The translations under genes and the position numbers were made by a program. A stretch of DNA of 64,000 bases, taken from the NCBI GenBank assembly GCA_003117195.1, contig BDSI01000026.1:1-64000 (forward strand), in the 5' to 3' direction. Shown here one piece after another: positions 1-11,131 of this stretch. Below the pieces are notes generated by a model, which ran no database searches, had not been told where the DNA came from, and saw only the letters and a list, made by a program, of their open reading frames with translations. Every line of letters begins with the position of its first letter. The stretch's first letter is position 1. This stretch comes from Eudorina sp. 2006-703-Eu-15 (Eukaryota; Chlorophyta; Chlorophyceae; Chlamydomonadales; Volvocaceae).

Positions 1-1347
1 CCGGCCTCCTAACGCGTCAGGTGATTGGCGGAGGGGGAAGGCGGGGAAGGGTTGCGTTCCGATTGGCTTTGGCCCATGCGCATGAACCCTGCTATACTGC
101 CGCCATACTGCACGTTTCCCAGTTCGCAATGCCGTACCTGCACGTCCGTGCGCGCTTCGCTCGCCTGGCCGCTGACCATGCAGTTAGCGTTGGCAATGGT
201 TGCTGGGACTGGGCGGCACGGTCCGTGCCGTGTCCCGTCGGAGCAGCCGCCACTTTGCTCGACGGTGTTTGGCTAAGGGGGAAGCCGAACCAGGGTGGAG
301 TTGTGAACCGGCAGATGCGATCCCCTACCATTCTCTCTGTGACCGCTGTCCCCTGAAGTGTAGGTGACCCGTTTTCTTGGAGCGAACACTGACCAATTGC
401 GCTTTCCTTGGTGTCCCATGTGCCATGCACGTGTTGCGCATGCCTGAACAAAAGACGTCTCCGCCGACCAAGACCAACTCCCAGAACCCAATGAAATCCG
501 TCAGCGTACCCGCAACCAGGGCGCCGCGCCGCGCTGTAGTGGACGTTTGGAGGAGGCTGCAGGGGTTGCGGCCTTGAAGGTCCCCCGGACACATTGGTTG
601 CCCGACACCCAAATTTGGATGTTCGGGTGGTGGATGTTCGGGTAGAGTGTGGGGCTTCCGCCCTCGGTGGAGGACACTGAATAGCTCAAGTGCGTGGCCT
701 TTCTCCTGTGTATGTTACGCTCGGTGCGGCTGTCTAGGGTTTGCCCCTGTGGAGAGATGTTGTAGGTCTATTTGGTGTGGTAGCACGCAGCATTGCCGTG
801 ACCGGTGGCCCATTTCCTCAACACTCCTTGGGTTCGGGACCTCAGTCCTTACGCGCACGGTGCAAAATGGTTTTGTTTGCAACCGCCCGCATAGTGTTTG
901 GCAACAACTGGACGGATTGCCGCTTGCCCCCAACCCCACCGGACGACAGTTTGGGGCCTGCACTCTCAGAAACGGTTAGGCACTATCCCTGCGCCATCTC
1001 CCTTCTAACCCCTAGTCTCCGATCACCCTTCTGAAAGGACGGAGGCCCTACACGCCAAGCACGCTTCCATGAACCACGATGTCAGGTGCCGACGCCCCCT
1101 GTACCTCAGCCACGGCGCGTAGCATTCAAGGGAACCCCAGGAGCTTCCCCCGAAACAACGTCCCTCACAAGGATACCGAAGAAAACACGAGTGTACACCC
1201 GCACGACACACACACACACACACACGAGCTCCCGTCATGCCATCCACGGGCCGCCACTCAAAGAGAAATGAACCAGTGGACAACTCTAAGTTCAGCTGCT
1301 AGCCCCCACAGCCGACACCCATAAACCAAACATCACCTCACGCAAGG

Positions 1348-2655
1348 CTAGCACCCGAACAGGCGCAACCCAGACTGCTGGGCGTACTCCTCATAATTGG
1401 ACGGCTGCCACTCACGAATCGAGCGCGACAGCACGCTCACGCTGGGCGGCTGCGCCTGGCCGCCCTGCTGATACTCTCGCTGCAGATCAGACCACGCCGC
1501 TGCCAGGTCCATGACCTCGTGCTGCATCTGAGCCGCGCCCGCAGCCGCCTCCTTGCTGAGCGGTTGACCATGAATGCGCCGATGCAGCGCGTATATCACA
1601 GTCTTACGGAAGTTTATTTCTTTAATCATCTCCCTTCTGCTCCTCCATACCGACCGAAGCTCGGGGTGCTCCAGGACGCAGAGTGGGGCTAGTCGCCCCT
1701 CACGCTTGGGCAGCAGTACCCCCTCCGTCCACTCGAGCCATAGATCCTCCACAGACCGATACTCTGCGTGGTCGGCATGAACAGCGGATATGCATCAGCG
1801 AGGGCAGGTGGACACAAGCTGCCTCTGGTAGAATCTAAGACTCCAACTTCCGGCCCGGACCCGTAAGCACTTACTGTCCAGTTGGTTGAATTCGCCAGAC
1901 CACTCCGTCCACTGCGAATGAGCGGGTCCATCACGGCCCGTGCCAAGGACGTTCGGGATGACCCACCCCGGCGCCAAGTGAAACGACAGCTGCTTCTCCA
2001 CGACGCACCCCTTGGCGTCGGCGCCACGGCCTACAACTCTGAGGTAGCGTATGGTGCTTGAAGCGGCTGGCTCCATTGCAATCCGTGGCTGCTCGACAAG
2101 TGTAGAAAGTGAAGGTGGAGAGGGCTCCCTAGCTTTAGCTCCGCTCCCGCCAGGCGCCTCATTGCCATTCCCGCCAGGTGTCACGGCGGCCTCCTTCAAT
2201 GCAGTGGTAAGAAGTCTCTGCCGATGTTGTAGCCGCATCGCTTTCAGCGACCGCTTAGCGAAGAAGCCCACCTTGTCCGCCTCTGCATGAGCAATCTGGG
2301 CGGCCCCAGACCCGGAAGTGCGCGCGAGTAGAGCGGTCTGCGCCAGACTAGCGGCATCGGCTGCACTCCTTGACACAGCGTTTAGTGCGTCAGCGAGCTG
2401 TAACCCAGTATTGAGCTGCTCGGCGCGAAGCCGATCAAACTGCTGCACCAGAGGGCGAACCTGAAGCTGCAACTGCTGCTGCAACTGCTGCTGCAGCTGG
2501 CTGCAGACGGTCTGCTCCACCACGGGCACAAGAGCTCGAATCAGTGAAGCCCGGTATGGAGTCAAATCCTGCACGACACCAGCTGTGGTGCTGCGGATGG
2601 GGCTCTGGCCTGCTGTCACGGCGCCAAGATCGCGGGCCCCGCCGCCGGCCTGCAT
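1348..2655 (-). CDS. Element-borne coiled-coil protein with GCR1_C-like domain (copy 1)
   Basis: Two exons, 2655-1875 and 1763-1348, join in phase through a consensus donor (A|gtaagt) and a cgcag acceptor, giving 398 aa. After a short basic/Pro region comes a Gln/Leu-rich coiled coil (about residues 40-110, with QLQQQLQQQL), then a linker. The splice junction itself creates the motif YRSVEDLWLEWTEG followed by SVWRSRR. This pattern (VxDLWxEWTxG ... WR ... R) is typical of the GCR1_C DNA-binding domain found in yeast Gcr1, fungal regulators and Crypton elements, so a DNA-binding role in element mobility or regulation is plausible. No tyrosine-recombinase motif was seen. The first ATG lies next to the repeat array, so upstream exons are possible. 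A G-run length change at about 2660 alters the upstream frame relative to copy 2. The family assignment is from recall and moderately sure. Confidence 0.6.
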
Positions 2656-2731
2656 GCTCCCGGGGGGAGCCGAAACGAGGTTGGGTCAGATTGGCTATGG
2701 CCCGCAACGGCTTAACTGCAGCTGTACTGCT

Positions 2732-4560
2732 GCTATACTGGAGCTATACTAGCAAGTTACCAGTTCGCCCCTACCTCCCCTGCCCCCTTTCATCGCAGCA
2801 GCCAGGCAGACGAATGGCGGTGTGCAAGCACATGAATACTGCTATACTGCCGCCATACTGCACGTTCCCATGGCGCACTGACGTACCTGCACGTCCGTGC
2901 GCGGTGCCCTCGCGTGGCTGCTGGCCATGCCGTGCATGTAGGCGACCTGCACGCCGCCGCCGCCCACTGGCCAGCCAGCGCCGCCGCCGCCCAGGCCCAC
3001 AACCACCGGCGGGGTAGCCCCGGCCTCCTAAGCGTCGGGTGATTGGCGGAGGGGGAAAGCGGGGCAGGGTTGGGTTGGATTTGGGGCAACGTGTCAATGG
3101 TGTGGCGAGCCGCACCCCCCTACTGTTCAAACCCGAGGCCCCCATAGCACAGAGCTGGGAGGGTACTGCTGCTATACTGGAGCTATACTAGCAAGTTACC
3201 AGTTCGCCCCTACCTCCCTTGCCCCTTTCATCGCAGCAGCCAGGCAGACGAATGGCGGTGGACAAGCACATGAACCTGCTACACTGCCGCCATACTGCAC
3301 GTTCCCATGGCGCACTGACGTACCTGCACGTCCGTGCGCGGTGCCCTCGCGTGGCTGCTGGCCATGCCGTGCATGTAGGCGACCTGCACGCCGCCGCCGC
3401 CCACTGGCCAGCCAGCGCCGCCGCCGCCCAGGCCCACAACCACCGGCGGGGTAGCCCCGGCCTCCTAAGCGTCGGGTGATTGGCGGAGGGGGAAAGCGGG
3501 GCAGGGTTGGGTTGGATTTGGGGCAACGTGTCAATGGTGTGGCGAGCCGCACCCCCCTACTGTTCAAACCCGAGGCCCCCATAGCACAGAGCTGGGAGGG
3601 TACTGCTGCTATACTGGAGCTATACTAGCAAGTTACCAGTTCGCCCCTACCTCCCTTGCCCCTTTCATCGCAGCAGCCAGGCAGACGAATGGCGGTGGAC
3701 AAGCACATGAACCTGCTACACTGCCGCCATACTGCACGTTCCCATGGCGCACTGACGTACCTGCACGTCCGTGCGCGGTGCCCTCGCGTGGCTGCTGGCC
3801 ATGCCGTGCATGTGGGCGACCTGCACGCCGCCGCCGCCCACTGACCAGCCAGCGCCGCCGCCGCCCAGGCACACAACCACCGGCGGGGTAGCCCCGTCCT
3901 CCTAACGCGTCGGGTGATTGGTGGAGGGGGAAAGCGGAGCAGGGTTGGGTTCCACTTGGCTTTGGCAAGTGCATGAACCTGCTATACTGCCGCCGTACTG
4001 CCCCCATACTGCACGTTCCCATGGCGCACTGACGTACCTGCACGTCCGTGCGCGGTGCCCTCGCGTGGCTGCTGGCCATGCCGTGCATGTGGGCGACCTG
4101 CACGCCGCCGCCGCCCACTGGCCAGCCACCGCAGCCGCCGCCGCCCAGGCCCACAACCGCCGGCGGGTTAGCCCCCTCCTAACGCGTCGGGTGATTGGCG
4201 GAGAGGGAAAGCGGGGCAGGGTTGGGTTGGATTTGGGGCAACGTGTCAATGGTGTGGCGAGCCGCACCCCCCTACCCTGCCGCCTACTGTTTAAACCCGA
4301 GGCCCCCATAGCACAGAGCTGGGAGGGTACTGCTGCTATACTGGAGCTATACTAGCAAGTTACCAGTTTGCCCCTACCTCCCCTGCCCCTTTCATCGCAG
4401 CAGCCAGGCACACGAATGGATGTGGACAAGCACATGAACCTGCTACACTGCCGCCATACTGCACGTTCCCATGGCGCACTGCCGTACCTGCACGTTCGTG
4501 CGCGCTGCCCTCGCATCCAAGGATCCGGCACCAGAGCTGCTTGTTGCGAGGTTCAATGCT
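2732..4560. repeat. Tandem array of about 437-bp composite units (copy 1)
   Basis: Units beginning gctatactggagctatac start at 2732, 3171, 3608 and 4335, giving spacings of 439, 437 and 727 bp. The long interval contains an extra partial unit starting near 3900. Each unit carries a (GCC)n tract, a gcacgt-rich segment and the words tgctatactg and gccatactgcacgt. The units are clearly related to the 269-bp units at 20603-21350, so both arrays derive from one ancestral repeat. Open frames run through them on both strands, but they show no protein family and reflect a lack of stop codons in GC-rich repeats. Confidence 0.9.
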
Positions 4561-4697
4561 GACGCAGTCAGTCCCTGATGGAAATCTTTGACGGCCTGTG
4601 GGCGCTCAGACGAAGAACGATTATTAACCTACGATGAGTCATTTGCTTATCAGGGACTGGAATGGGTGCCAGGTTTGAAATACCTTACTTCTCACCT

Positions 4698-5504
4698 TCA
4701 TAGCGAGCACGGCCGACGTCGGCTCCTTGCCCTCACACACCATCGCGCGGGGGAGTATGACACCCGATCGCGCATTGGCCATTGCTTCGTCCCGGTGGCG
4801 CCGAATGGCGACAGCGGCGCCGTCGCCGCTTCAGGACTGATGCCATGCTGCTGCACGACGCCGTGCCGTCGCCTGAAGCATAAGAGCCGCTGCACCGGGA
4901 GTGAGATGGTGAGTAGCTGCTTCGTCTTCGCCGTGAGGCCACGCGTGCCATTCATAATGTGGGCGTGGAACTCAGCGACCCGTTGGACGCTGGCGCCGTT
5001 GGCGGCAAAGTTGGCAAGAATGCGGCGCACATGCCAAATATCCATCGCGAGGCGACTGTACACGCTGTCATCGCCGTTAAGTTCACCCTGCGCGTTCGGG
5101 CAATGGTATTCCCCGCCATTGACCATTTGACCGCAACAGAAAGCAAACATCGCTAGGCAGAGCAGAGCACGAACACCGATAAAACGGACATGCCCAGACG
5201 TACCCGCTCTGTGAGCACCGCGGCTTGCACGAGAACATGCAGAAGGTTTGCCCGAGCTTCTACTCTTGGGAAACCGTTTGCAGCTACGAATGAATGTGAC
5301 AAAATTATAGTCTGAGCCCTTCCTGGCGCTCAAGGTGGTCTCCTTCAGAAGCGCGCCAAGGATTGACTTGTCAAAACCCGCAGAGCTTAAGTACGCTTGC
5401 AGGTCAGCTTCGTAAGGTGTAAGGTTATGGATTGGACAACCTACGCGACACAAACCGTCTCCGTCAAGGCCACCGAGATAGCGGCAGTCGGTCTTACTGC
5501 TCAT
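4698..5504 (-). CDS. Unassigned element ORF, 268 codons (copy 1)
   Basis: An ATG at 5504-5502 opens a 268-codon frame on the minus strand, transcribed away from the element's right end. It may be the first exon of a longer element gene. The start is Cys-rich (CRYLGGLDGDGLCRVGC) and is followed by NLTPYEADLQAYL, a basic Ser-rich stretch, a short hydrophobic segment near residues 105-125, and YSRLAMDIWHVRRILANF. I do not recognise the family. NLTPYEADL faintly resembles DLTPYRASL in the neighbouring GCR1_C-like protein, which hints at a shared origin or one split gene. The last part of the frame differs from copy 2 because of one missing G near 4750, so the true C-terminus is uncertain. Confidence 0.4.
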   Translation of the reverse strand: MSSKTDCRYLGGLDGDGLCRVGCPIHNLTPYEADLQAYLSSAGFDKSILGALLKETTLSARKGSDYNFVTFIRSCKRFPKSRSSGKPSACSRASRGAHRAGTSGHVRFIGVRALLCLAMFAFCCGQMVNGGEYHCPNAQGELNGDDSVYSRLAMDIWHVRRILANFAANGASVQRVAEFHAHIMNGTRGLTAKTKQLLTISLPVQRLLCFRRRHGVVQQHGISPEAATAPLSPFGATGTKQWPMRDRVSYSPARWCVRARSRRRPCSL

Positions 5505-5647
5505 TTTTAACGCAAAGCATTTTAAACAGTCGGTAAAAAATAGCTCTTTTTATTAAGCAAATTGCGGTTGAAAACTGTGAAAATTTTTGGGCCCGTTTCT
5601 ATGGTATCAGGCCTGAGACTCCTTCCGAGCCTGATGCTCGTCCGCGT

Positions 5648-5695
5648 AGGGGTCTCAGTGACCCGTACATCAGGGTACGACAGGGTCTCACCCCT
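5648..5695. other. Imperfect hairpin near element right end (copy 1)
   Basis: An aggggt at 5648 and an acccct ending at 5695 flank nested inverted words (gaccc/gggtc and cgtac/gtacg). A folded structure could therefore form about 80 bp inside the right boundary. The same structure is at 26801-26848 in copy 2. Subterminal palindromes are common in DNA transposons; the role here is inferred. Confidence 0.5.
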
Positions 5696-5772
5696 TTACG
5701 TATGTTACTGATATGTCCAAACCAAACTTTGAGTTCGTCTCCACCGTGTCCTACGTACATAACCTTAGGTCA

Positions 5773-6239
5773 GTGGGTGCCTGCTAGACGGTCCGGGCAA
5801 CCCTCCGCGGCGTAGGAGCAGGCAGCACCGCTGGTTGCACAGCTGAGGGTACAGCCAGCGGGCTGCAGGCGCCAGATAATTAGGGGGTTAAGGCCCCTCT
5901 TAGACGCACCGTGTGATTGAGTGGCACAGAGCAGCGGACCCGCGCCAGCTGCCATCCCTCAAGAGGTATCGCCCAGCCTCAGCAAAACAACCATGGGCCG
6001 GAGCACCACAACACGGCACGGCTCTGGCTGCGGCTGGTCCCGCCTTTCTAATACTTTCAGGGGTGGGAAGTGATTTAATATCACCACACGGGCAGCTGCG
6101 GGGCGCTGTCGTGCCCTTCGCGGAACATTCACGATGCCTTGACAATCGAAGAAAACGTGGCGGGCCGTTCAAGCCACCAGCTGTTTCCGCCGTACTGCTT
6201 TAAACATAGGAATGTGTGCCCTCCCCTTCCCCGACACAG
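5773..6239. other. Gap between element copy 1 and the methyltransferase gene
   Basis: This stretch must hold the promoter or the 5' intron of the RlmL-like gene. I found no exon encoding the expected N-terminal segment (phenylalanine/alanine-rich start plus GLE motif) with a usable donor. An open stretch at 5913-6203 shows no family resemblance. Confidence 0.5.
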
Positions 6240-9200
6240 GTAGTGGCCCGGGAGCTGGCGGATCTTGGGTACCTGGGAGTGGAGCCGTCCAAGGCAGGCG
6301 TGTCGTTCAGGTGAGCATGGGGCCGGGGCCGTGGAGAGGGAGGGAGGGCCGGACTGCCGTACTGGGGGTTCCAGTTCTAGGTGCAGATGCAACTGGTGAG
6401 CCAGCTGCTGACGCCGATGCGCGTCTGCGCTCACCGACGCGGCGTTGATGCACTGGGTCGGGTGCGCCCAGCCGCCGTCTGACGCCTTCATCTCTCACGC
6501 TGTGTACCTTGGTATGAACAACACGAGGGTACCTTCGTACACGCAGCTGACGCGGCCCGTGGCGTCCCCCCGCCGGCCTTCGCGCGCTGCGCCTTCTCCC
6601 GACCGGCTCAGGGGCCGCCGTGTGGCAGACGGCTACGCCGCCAACCTGTGGCTCCGGAGCGCGATCCGGGTGCTGGTGCTGCTGGCGGAAGGGCAGCTGG
6701 GGGCTGACCCGCGGGTCGGCGTCCGTGGCGGCCAGGCGGTAAGGTGCTGCACTTGTTGTAGCAGCCGGGCGCTGACCAGGCCGGAGCATGCCGCAGTGTG
6801 CGGGCGCGGTCAGGACCCGGCTGCCGCACGAGCAGCAGACGGTTCCTTGGCAGCGGACAGGGCTCGGGATACTATGCTCATGTGTCGAGCTGTCGGCTCT
6901 AGTGAGTTACTCCCTGTGAACACCGCCCCATCCCGGCCCCGTGGCCCGGCCGCCTTGCCCGTGTGCCCGCGCAACGCCGCATGATGGACTCATACTGCCG
7001 TGCAGTTGTACGACATGGTGTACGGCGCGGCCCCCTGGCATGAGGTCATCCCGCCCGGTGCCACGTTCAGCGTGGAGCCCCGGCTGTGGGGCTGCACCGA
7101 CATTTCCTCCACGCGCCTGGTCTGGTCGCGTGTCAAGGACGCCGTGTGCGACAGCATCCGGCAGCACAGGTATGGTGTATGGTGTACGGCAGTTGCCAGC
7201 AGCGGTGCGCTGCGCCACACATGCGCTGAACGGTACCGTACGTACGGCACGGCTTTCATCCCGCACAAGCCTTCCAAACCTTGCACATCATCGTTTCATC
7301 ATCGTCTCATCTATTATGCCATACGCATTCCACGGACGACTCCCGCGCCCATATTTTACATTCGACAACGGGTTCGGTTAGGGGTTTGGATTCCTGGCTA
7401 CACACACGGCTCCCCCGGCACCTCAGCCCCTACACGTGCAATCGCACCTCGCGACAAGGAGCTGCCCTCTGTCCGTCGTCGCTATCCATCGCCCTACCCA
7501 TCACCGTACCCATCGCCCTACCCATCAACCCCCCCATCGCCCCATCGTCCCACTGCCAGCGCGGGGGAGCAGCGGCGACTTCGCCGTTGCTCCCCGCCCT
7601 GGCAGTCAGTGCACTTACACTCGCTGTGCCAATTGCGAACTTGGCGAAGATTTGCTAGACACATTCGCTGTGCCCCTGCGCTGTATCCCTCAGGCGGGAG
7701 AAGCCTTCGCCGCCCGATAAGGGCGCTGTGGCTGACGTGCCGCTGTACGTGTCCTGCTATCGGGACCGGGTGCGCATTTTCCGGGACATGAGCGGCGAGT
7801 CGCTGCACAGGTGAGCGGACAGCGGCAGGGCAGGGGGCGAGTCGTTGCAGACATGCCTGTGTGCCAGGTCCATGTCCAGAGCGCACCCACACACATACAC
7901 AGGCTGGCCTGGGCGGGTCTGGGTGGGTCTAATAACATTCAACACAGGCTCACAGGGATATAGTAATTTAGTTTTTGGGTCTGGCGGCTTCTTTCGCGAA
8001 ACGCAGGGATTTCTCGCTCAGCAAACACACGGGAGGCGGTGTCAGAGATATTTGACGATGTTGGGGACGGTGCCGCTCAGAGAAACATCGGAAGGCGCGA
8101 CGGCGGGGTTGCTGGGGTGCGTTTCGCAGGCGCGGCTACCGGGACGTGATGCATCGGGCGGCCCTCAACGAGGCGGCGGCGGCGGGGGTCCTGGCGCTGA
8201 GCGGCTGGCGGGAGGCCCTGGCGGAAGCCGGCGACGGCGAAGGTGCGTGTGTGTGTTGAGCGAGGGACCCGCCCGAGCCGCGTGTGTGTTTTGGCGGTGC
8301 GGAGGTCTCGGTGCGCCGTCGCAACCTCTAGACCATCCATCGGCAAGCAACCAGAATCGCAGGCTGTGCGTGGGCCCCTCTACGTGAAACATACCAGCGG
8401 ATTCCAGTGGTGGCTTGCCGTCGCGGCTTGGAAATTCTGGCTGGCTTACCGTGTTCGCGCGACGAGTTGCTGGCAGCCCCAGCAGCACCGCGCCCCTTCC
8501 CTCAAACACACTCCACGCACCTTCTCCATGGGTCTGATGCACCCCATCACGAACCCGCGCAGCCAGGTTGCGCGACGCATCCTTTGATCCCCTGCCCCGG
8601 TGCCTCTCCCCTGCCACAGGCCTCGTCCTGGCCGATCCAATGTGTGGCTCCGGAACCTTCCTCATAGAGGCGGCCCTTATGGCGCGGGACATCGCGCCCG
8701 GCTTCATGCGGTCGCTGATGATGGGACCCGGGGCCGGAGCGGGGGCCACCGGTGGCGGCGGCGGCGGCCGCCGCAATGCGGCCCTCGCGCCGGACGCGTG
8801 GCCCTTCCAGCGGTGGGACGACTACGATCCCCGCGCGTGGGAGCAGGCGGTGGAGGAGGCGAGGGCGCGGGTGCGGCCTCCCTGGAGCGGGCGGCTGCTG
8901 GGAGTGGACGTGCACGAGGTACGACCACGTACGGCGTACGGGTGGTACGGGTAAGGCACGCAATACGGTCGACGCGGGGCACAGCGCATGGCGTGTGTGG
9001 CCGGCCCAGCGGGTCCTGTGGTGCTGTCACGAGCTTGTTGCGGATCCTGGGCTGCGGGGCCCCTGGAGCATTGGACGGCCGGCGAGAGAATGCCGGGCGA
9101 GTGCTCTTGATTACAAGCCGGCACTGGTGTAGGGCGGTCTCGCCGGGTGGCTCCCATTTGAAACGTTTTCTTTCTAAGACCGCTTTACAGTTCGGCTACC

Positions 9201-10903
9201 TTAATGGTTGCCACATAGCTTGCAGGTTTAACACGCCCGCTTTAATGGAGGTCCGCGCGGGGACGGGGATCCGATTTGTGCACCGCGACAAAACCGCCAA
9301 AACGCATCACAGGGCGCGCTGAGTCTGGCTGTACGACAAGCGAAGAAAGCCGGTGTGTACGACATGCTGGAGCTGAGCCAGGGCGACTGCGGGACCGTGA
9401 CGCCGGCGGCGGTGCCGACCCTGGTAGTGTGCAACCCTCCCTGGGGCGAGCGCTTGGATGGTTCGGAGGATACAACCCACGACGGCCGCGGCCGCGCAGC
9501 GGCTAGCAGTGGCAGCGAGGACGACTTCGGTGGCGACGACGGCGATGGCCAGGGGTCCCTGGGTGCGCCGCATGACGACAACACGGAGGCTCCGCCGTCG
9601 CGCCGCGGCCAGGCGCGATTTGGTCCGGCCGGCGTCCGCTCCGAAACCTGGTCCGACCCCGACGACCACTTTCTGGCGACCGCCTGGCGGAGCCTCGACG
9701 GCTTCCTATACAGGCAATGCCCTGGTGAGCCTGTTCCGGGTTCAGGGCCTGGCGCAGCCGTGATGCTACATACATCCTGTACAGGCAACGTCCCGATGCG
9801 CTTGGGCGTGGTGGCCTGACTGTGAGGGTTTTCAGGCAGGTCTGGTCTGTCCTCGACGGCCCTCGCGGTTGGGCCGTGACGCCTTGTGGTTGTGTTTCAC
9901 CGTACGAATGTACGTTGCCGTACGGTCTGACAGCTGCGCTGGAGCTGCTCGAGGCACCCACCTGACCGTGGGGTCCTGTGCTGCAGGCGCCTCCGCGACG
10001 GTGGTGTCCGGCAACCCGGCCGCCTTCCGCTACCTCAAGCTGAAGCCCCAGTCCAAGCACGGCCTGCTGCTGAGCGGCGTGGATGTACGGGTGCGGCTGA
10101 GGGCCTGAAACCTAGGGGGCCTATTGATCCAGGGAGCGCCTCCGGCCACGCACTCCGAAGCGCGGCGCGAGTGTGGGTATGTAAGGCTCCATTGACGAGG
10201 GTGGATTTACTGAGGCGCCGCGAGTCAAGCGGGAAGTTCGACCAAGGGATATACCAGAGCCGCCGGCCGGGCCAAGACCCGGCAGCAGGAACGGACGTGC
10301 CACAGCCTTGCGCCTTTCCGAATTTGGGATCCATCTCTGCGTGACCGCTTGGCCCCGGGGCGCGAGCAACCACATTGTCCACGCGCCTCACATCGTGCTT
10401 CTCACCCTCTCCCCCGGACCCACCCACAGGTCGCTCAGTACAGGATACTTGACGCTGCCAGTCGCGCTGCGCCCGGACCGGGCTTCACAGCCGCCGGCGC
10501 CCGTTCCATGAGTGCGGATGACGCGGACAGGACGCCCGCCGTCCTCCGCAGCGCCGCCGACGGTGAGGCTGCGGCCGCTCGGCGGCGCCGCGAGTACGAC
10601 ACCTCGGTGGCGAGCGCGCCTGCGGCATCCGCCGAGGTTGCAGCCGCGTCCACGTCGCAAGCCGACGCAGATGCGGACCTGACGGAGCCAGGCCCTGCAT
10701 CGCGTCCCGCAGCCGCTGGCATCGGCGGAAGCAGCCGCGTCCGTATCGCACCAGCGGCGGCGCCGTCTGTGCCAGCAGCTGCAGCTGCTGCAGCTGCGGC
10801 AACCTCCAGGCGCGGCGGCACGGCCGCACCACCGCCGGCTGCGCCGCAGTCGATGGCTGCCGAGTATCTTGACGCTGACGACGGGTATTGGGTCAGTGAC
10901 TGA
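6240..10903 (+). CDS. RlmL-like THUMP-domain rRNA (guanine-N2) methyltransferase, 5' end missing
   Basis: Nine in-phase exons (6240-6310, 6612-6738, 7006-7169, 7694-7810, 8130-8242, 8620-8918, 9313-9724, 9987-10084, 10430-10903) encode at least 624 aa. The order matches the N-terminal half of bacterial RlmL. A ferredoxin-like/THUMP part (ARELADLGYLG; WLRSAIRVLVLLAEG; PPGATFSVEP; STRLVWSRVKDAV) is followed by FRDMSGESLHRRGYRD and then the Rossmann methylase with ADPMCGSGTFLIEAA, LLGVDVHE and the catalytic CNPPWGERLDG. Such enzymes make m2G in large-subunit rRNA; with an organelle-like bacterial ancestry, chloroplast or mitochondrial 23S rRNA is the likely substrate. The RlmK half is absent. 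A low-complexity acidic insert follows NPPW, and the tail from 10500 is Ala/Ser-rich. The first exon found starts with the GLE-type motif already past, so a 5' exon is missing or displaced beyond the element copy. Confidence 0.85.
7485..7547. repeat. Short ccatcgcccta minisatellite in intron
   Basis: Degenerate copies of an 11-12 bp C-rich word lie in the intron before the exon starting at 7694 of the methyltransferase gene. They are non-coding. Confidence 0.8.
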
Positions 10904-11126
10904 GCCATCGACGTACACAAGTTGGGGGTCGGGCCTTACGCCGCTCTGATGCGCGGGCGAGCTGGGTAACCCTCAGCTGTCTGCACCCAGCTGAAGGCAG
11001 GTTCTGCCTTCAACGAATGCGAAGGACGCCCAAGGGCATGGAAGGAAATGGCCCGGCTCTGGTCGACGCGGCCGGCCGTCGGACCTGTATGCAGCGGCGG
11101 TAACTCGTGTGTGCGGACAGCGAAGA

Positions 11127-11131
11127 TGTAA
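11127..11131 (+). terminator. TGTAA polyadenylation motif of methyltransferase gene
   Basis: TGTAA, the polyadenylation signal of volvocine algae, lies 224 bp after the stop codon at 10903. Confidence 0.5.

Larger units (their letters stand above)
1..5772 (-). mobile_element. Duplicated element, copy 1 (left part outside window)
   Basis: This block recurs at 21154-26925 in the same orientation, and the identity stops abruptly after position 5772 (5' flank ...ggtca shared, then different DNA). The copy runs off the left edge of the window. It contains a unique section (350-1340, with a CA dinucleotide tract near 1208), a spliced minus-strand gene (1348-2655), a tandem-repeat array (2732-4560), a minus-strand ORF (4698-5504) and an AT-rich right end with a hairpin. 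I found only eight differences from copy 2, all single G or C length changes. Dispersed near-identical copies with minus-strand genes suggest a recently active transposon. A large direct segmental duplication or an assembly duplication are the alternatives. No transposase or recombinase catalytic motif was recognised. Confidence 0.75.

Noticed and set aside
2732..4560. CRISPR-like repetition
   Set aside because: Units are about 437 bp and contiguous with no short repeat/spacer structure; this is a eukaryotic tandem repeat.
4698..5504. KDZ or Crypton recombinase assignment for the element ORF
   Set aside because: I could not see the required catalytic residues (for tyrosine recombinases R...HxxR...Y), so no class was assigned.
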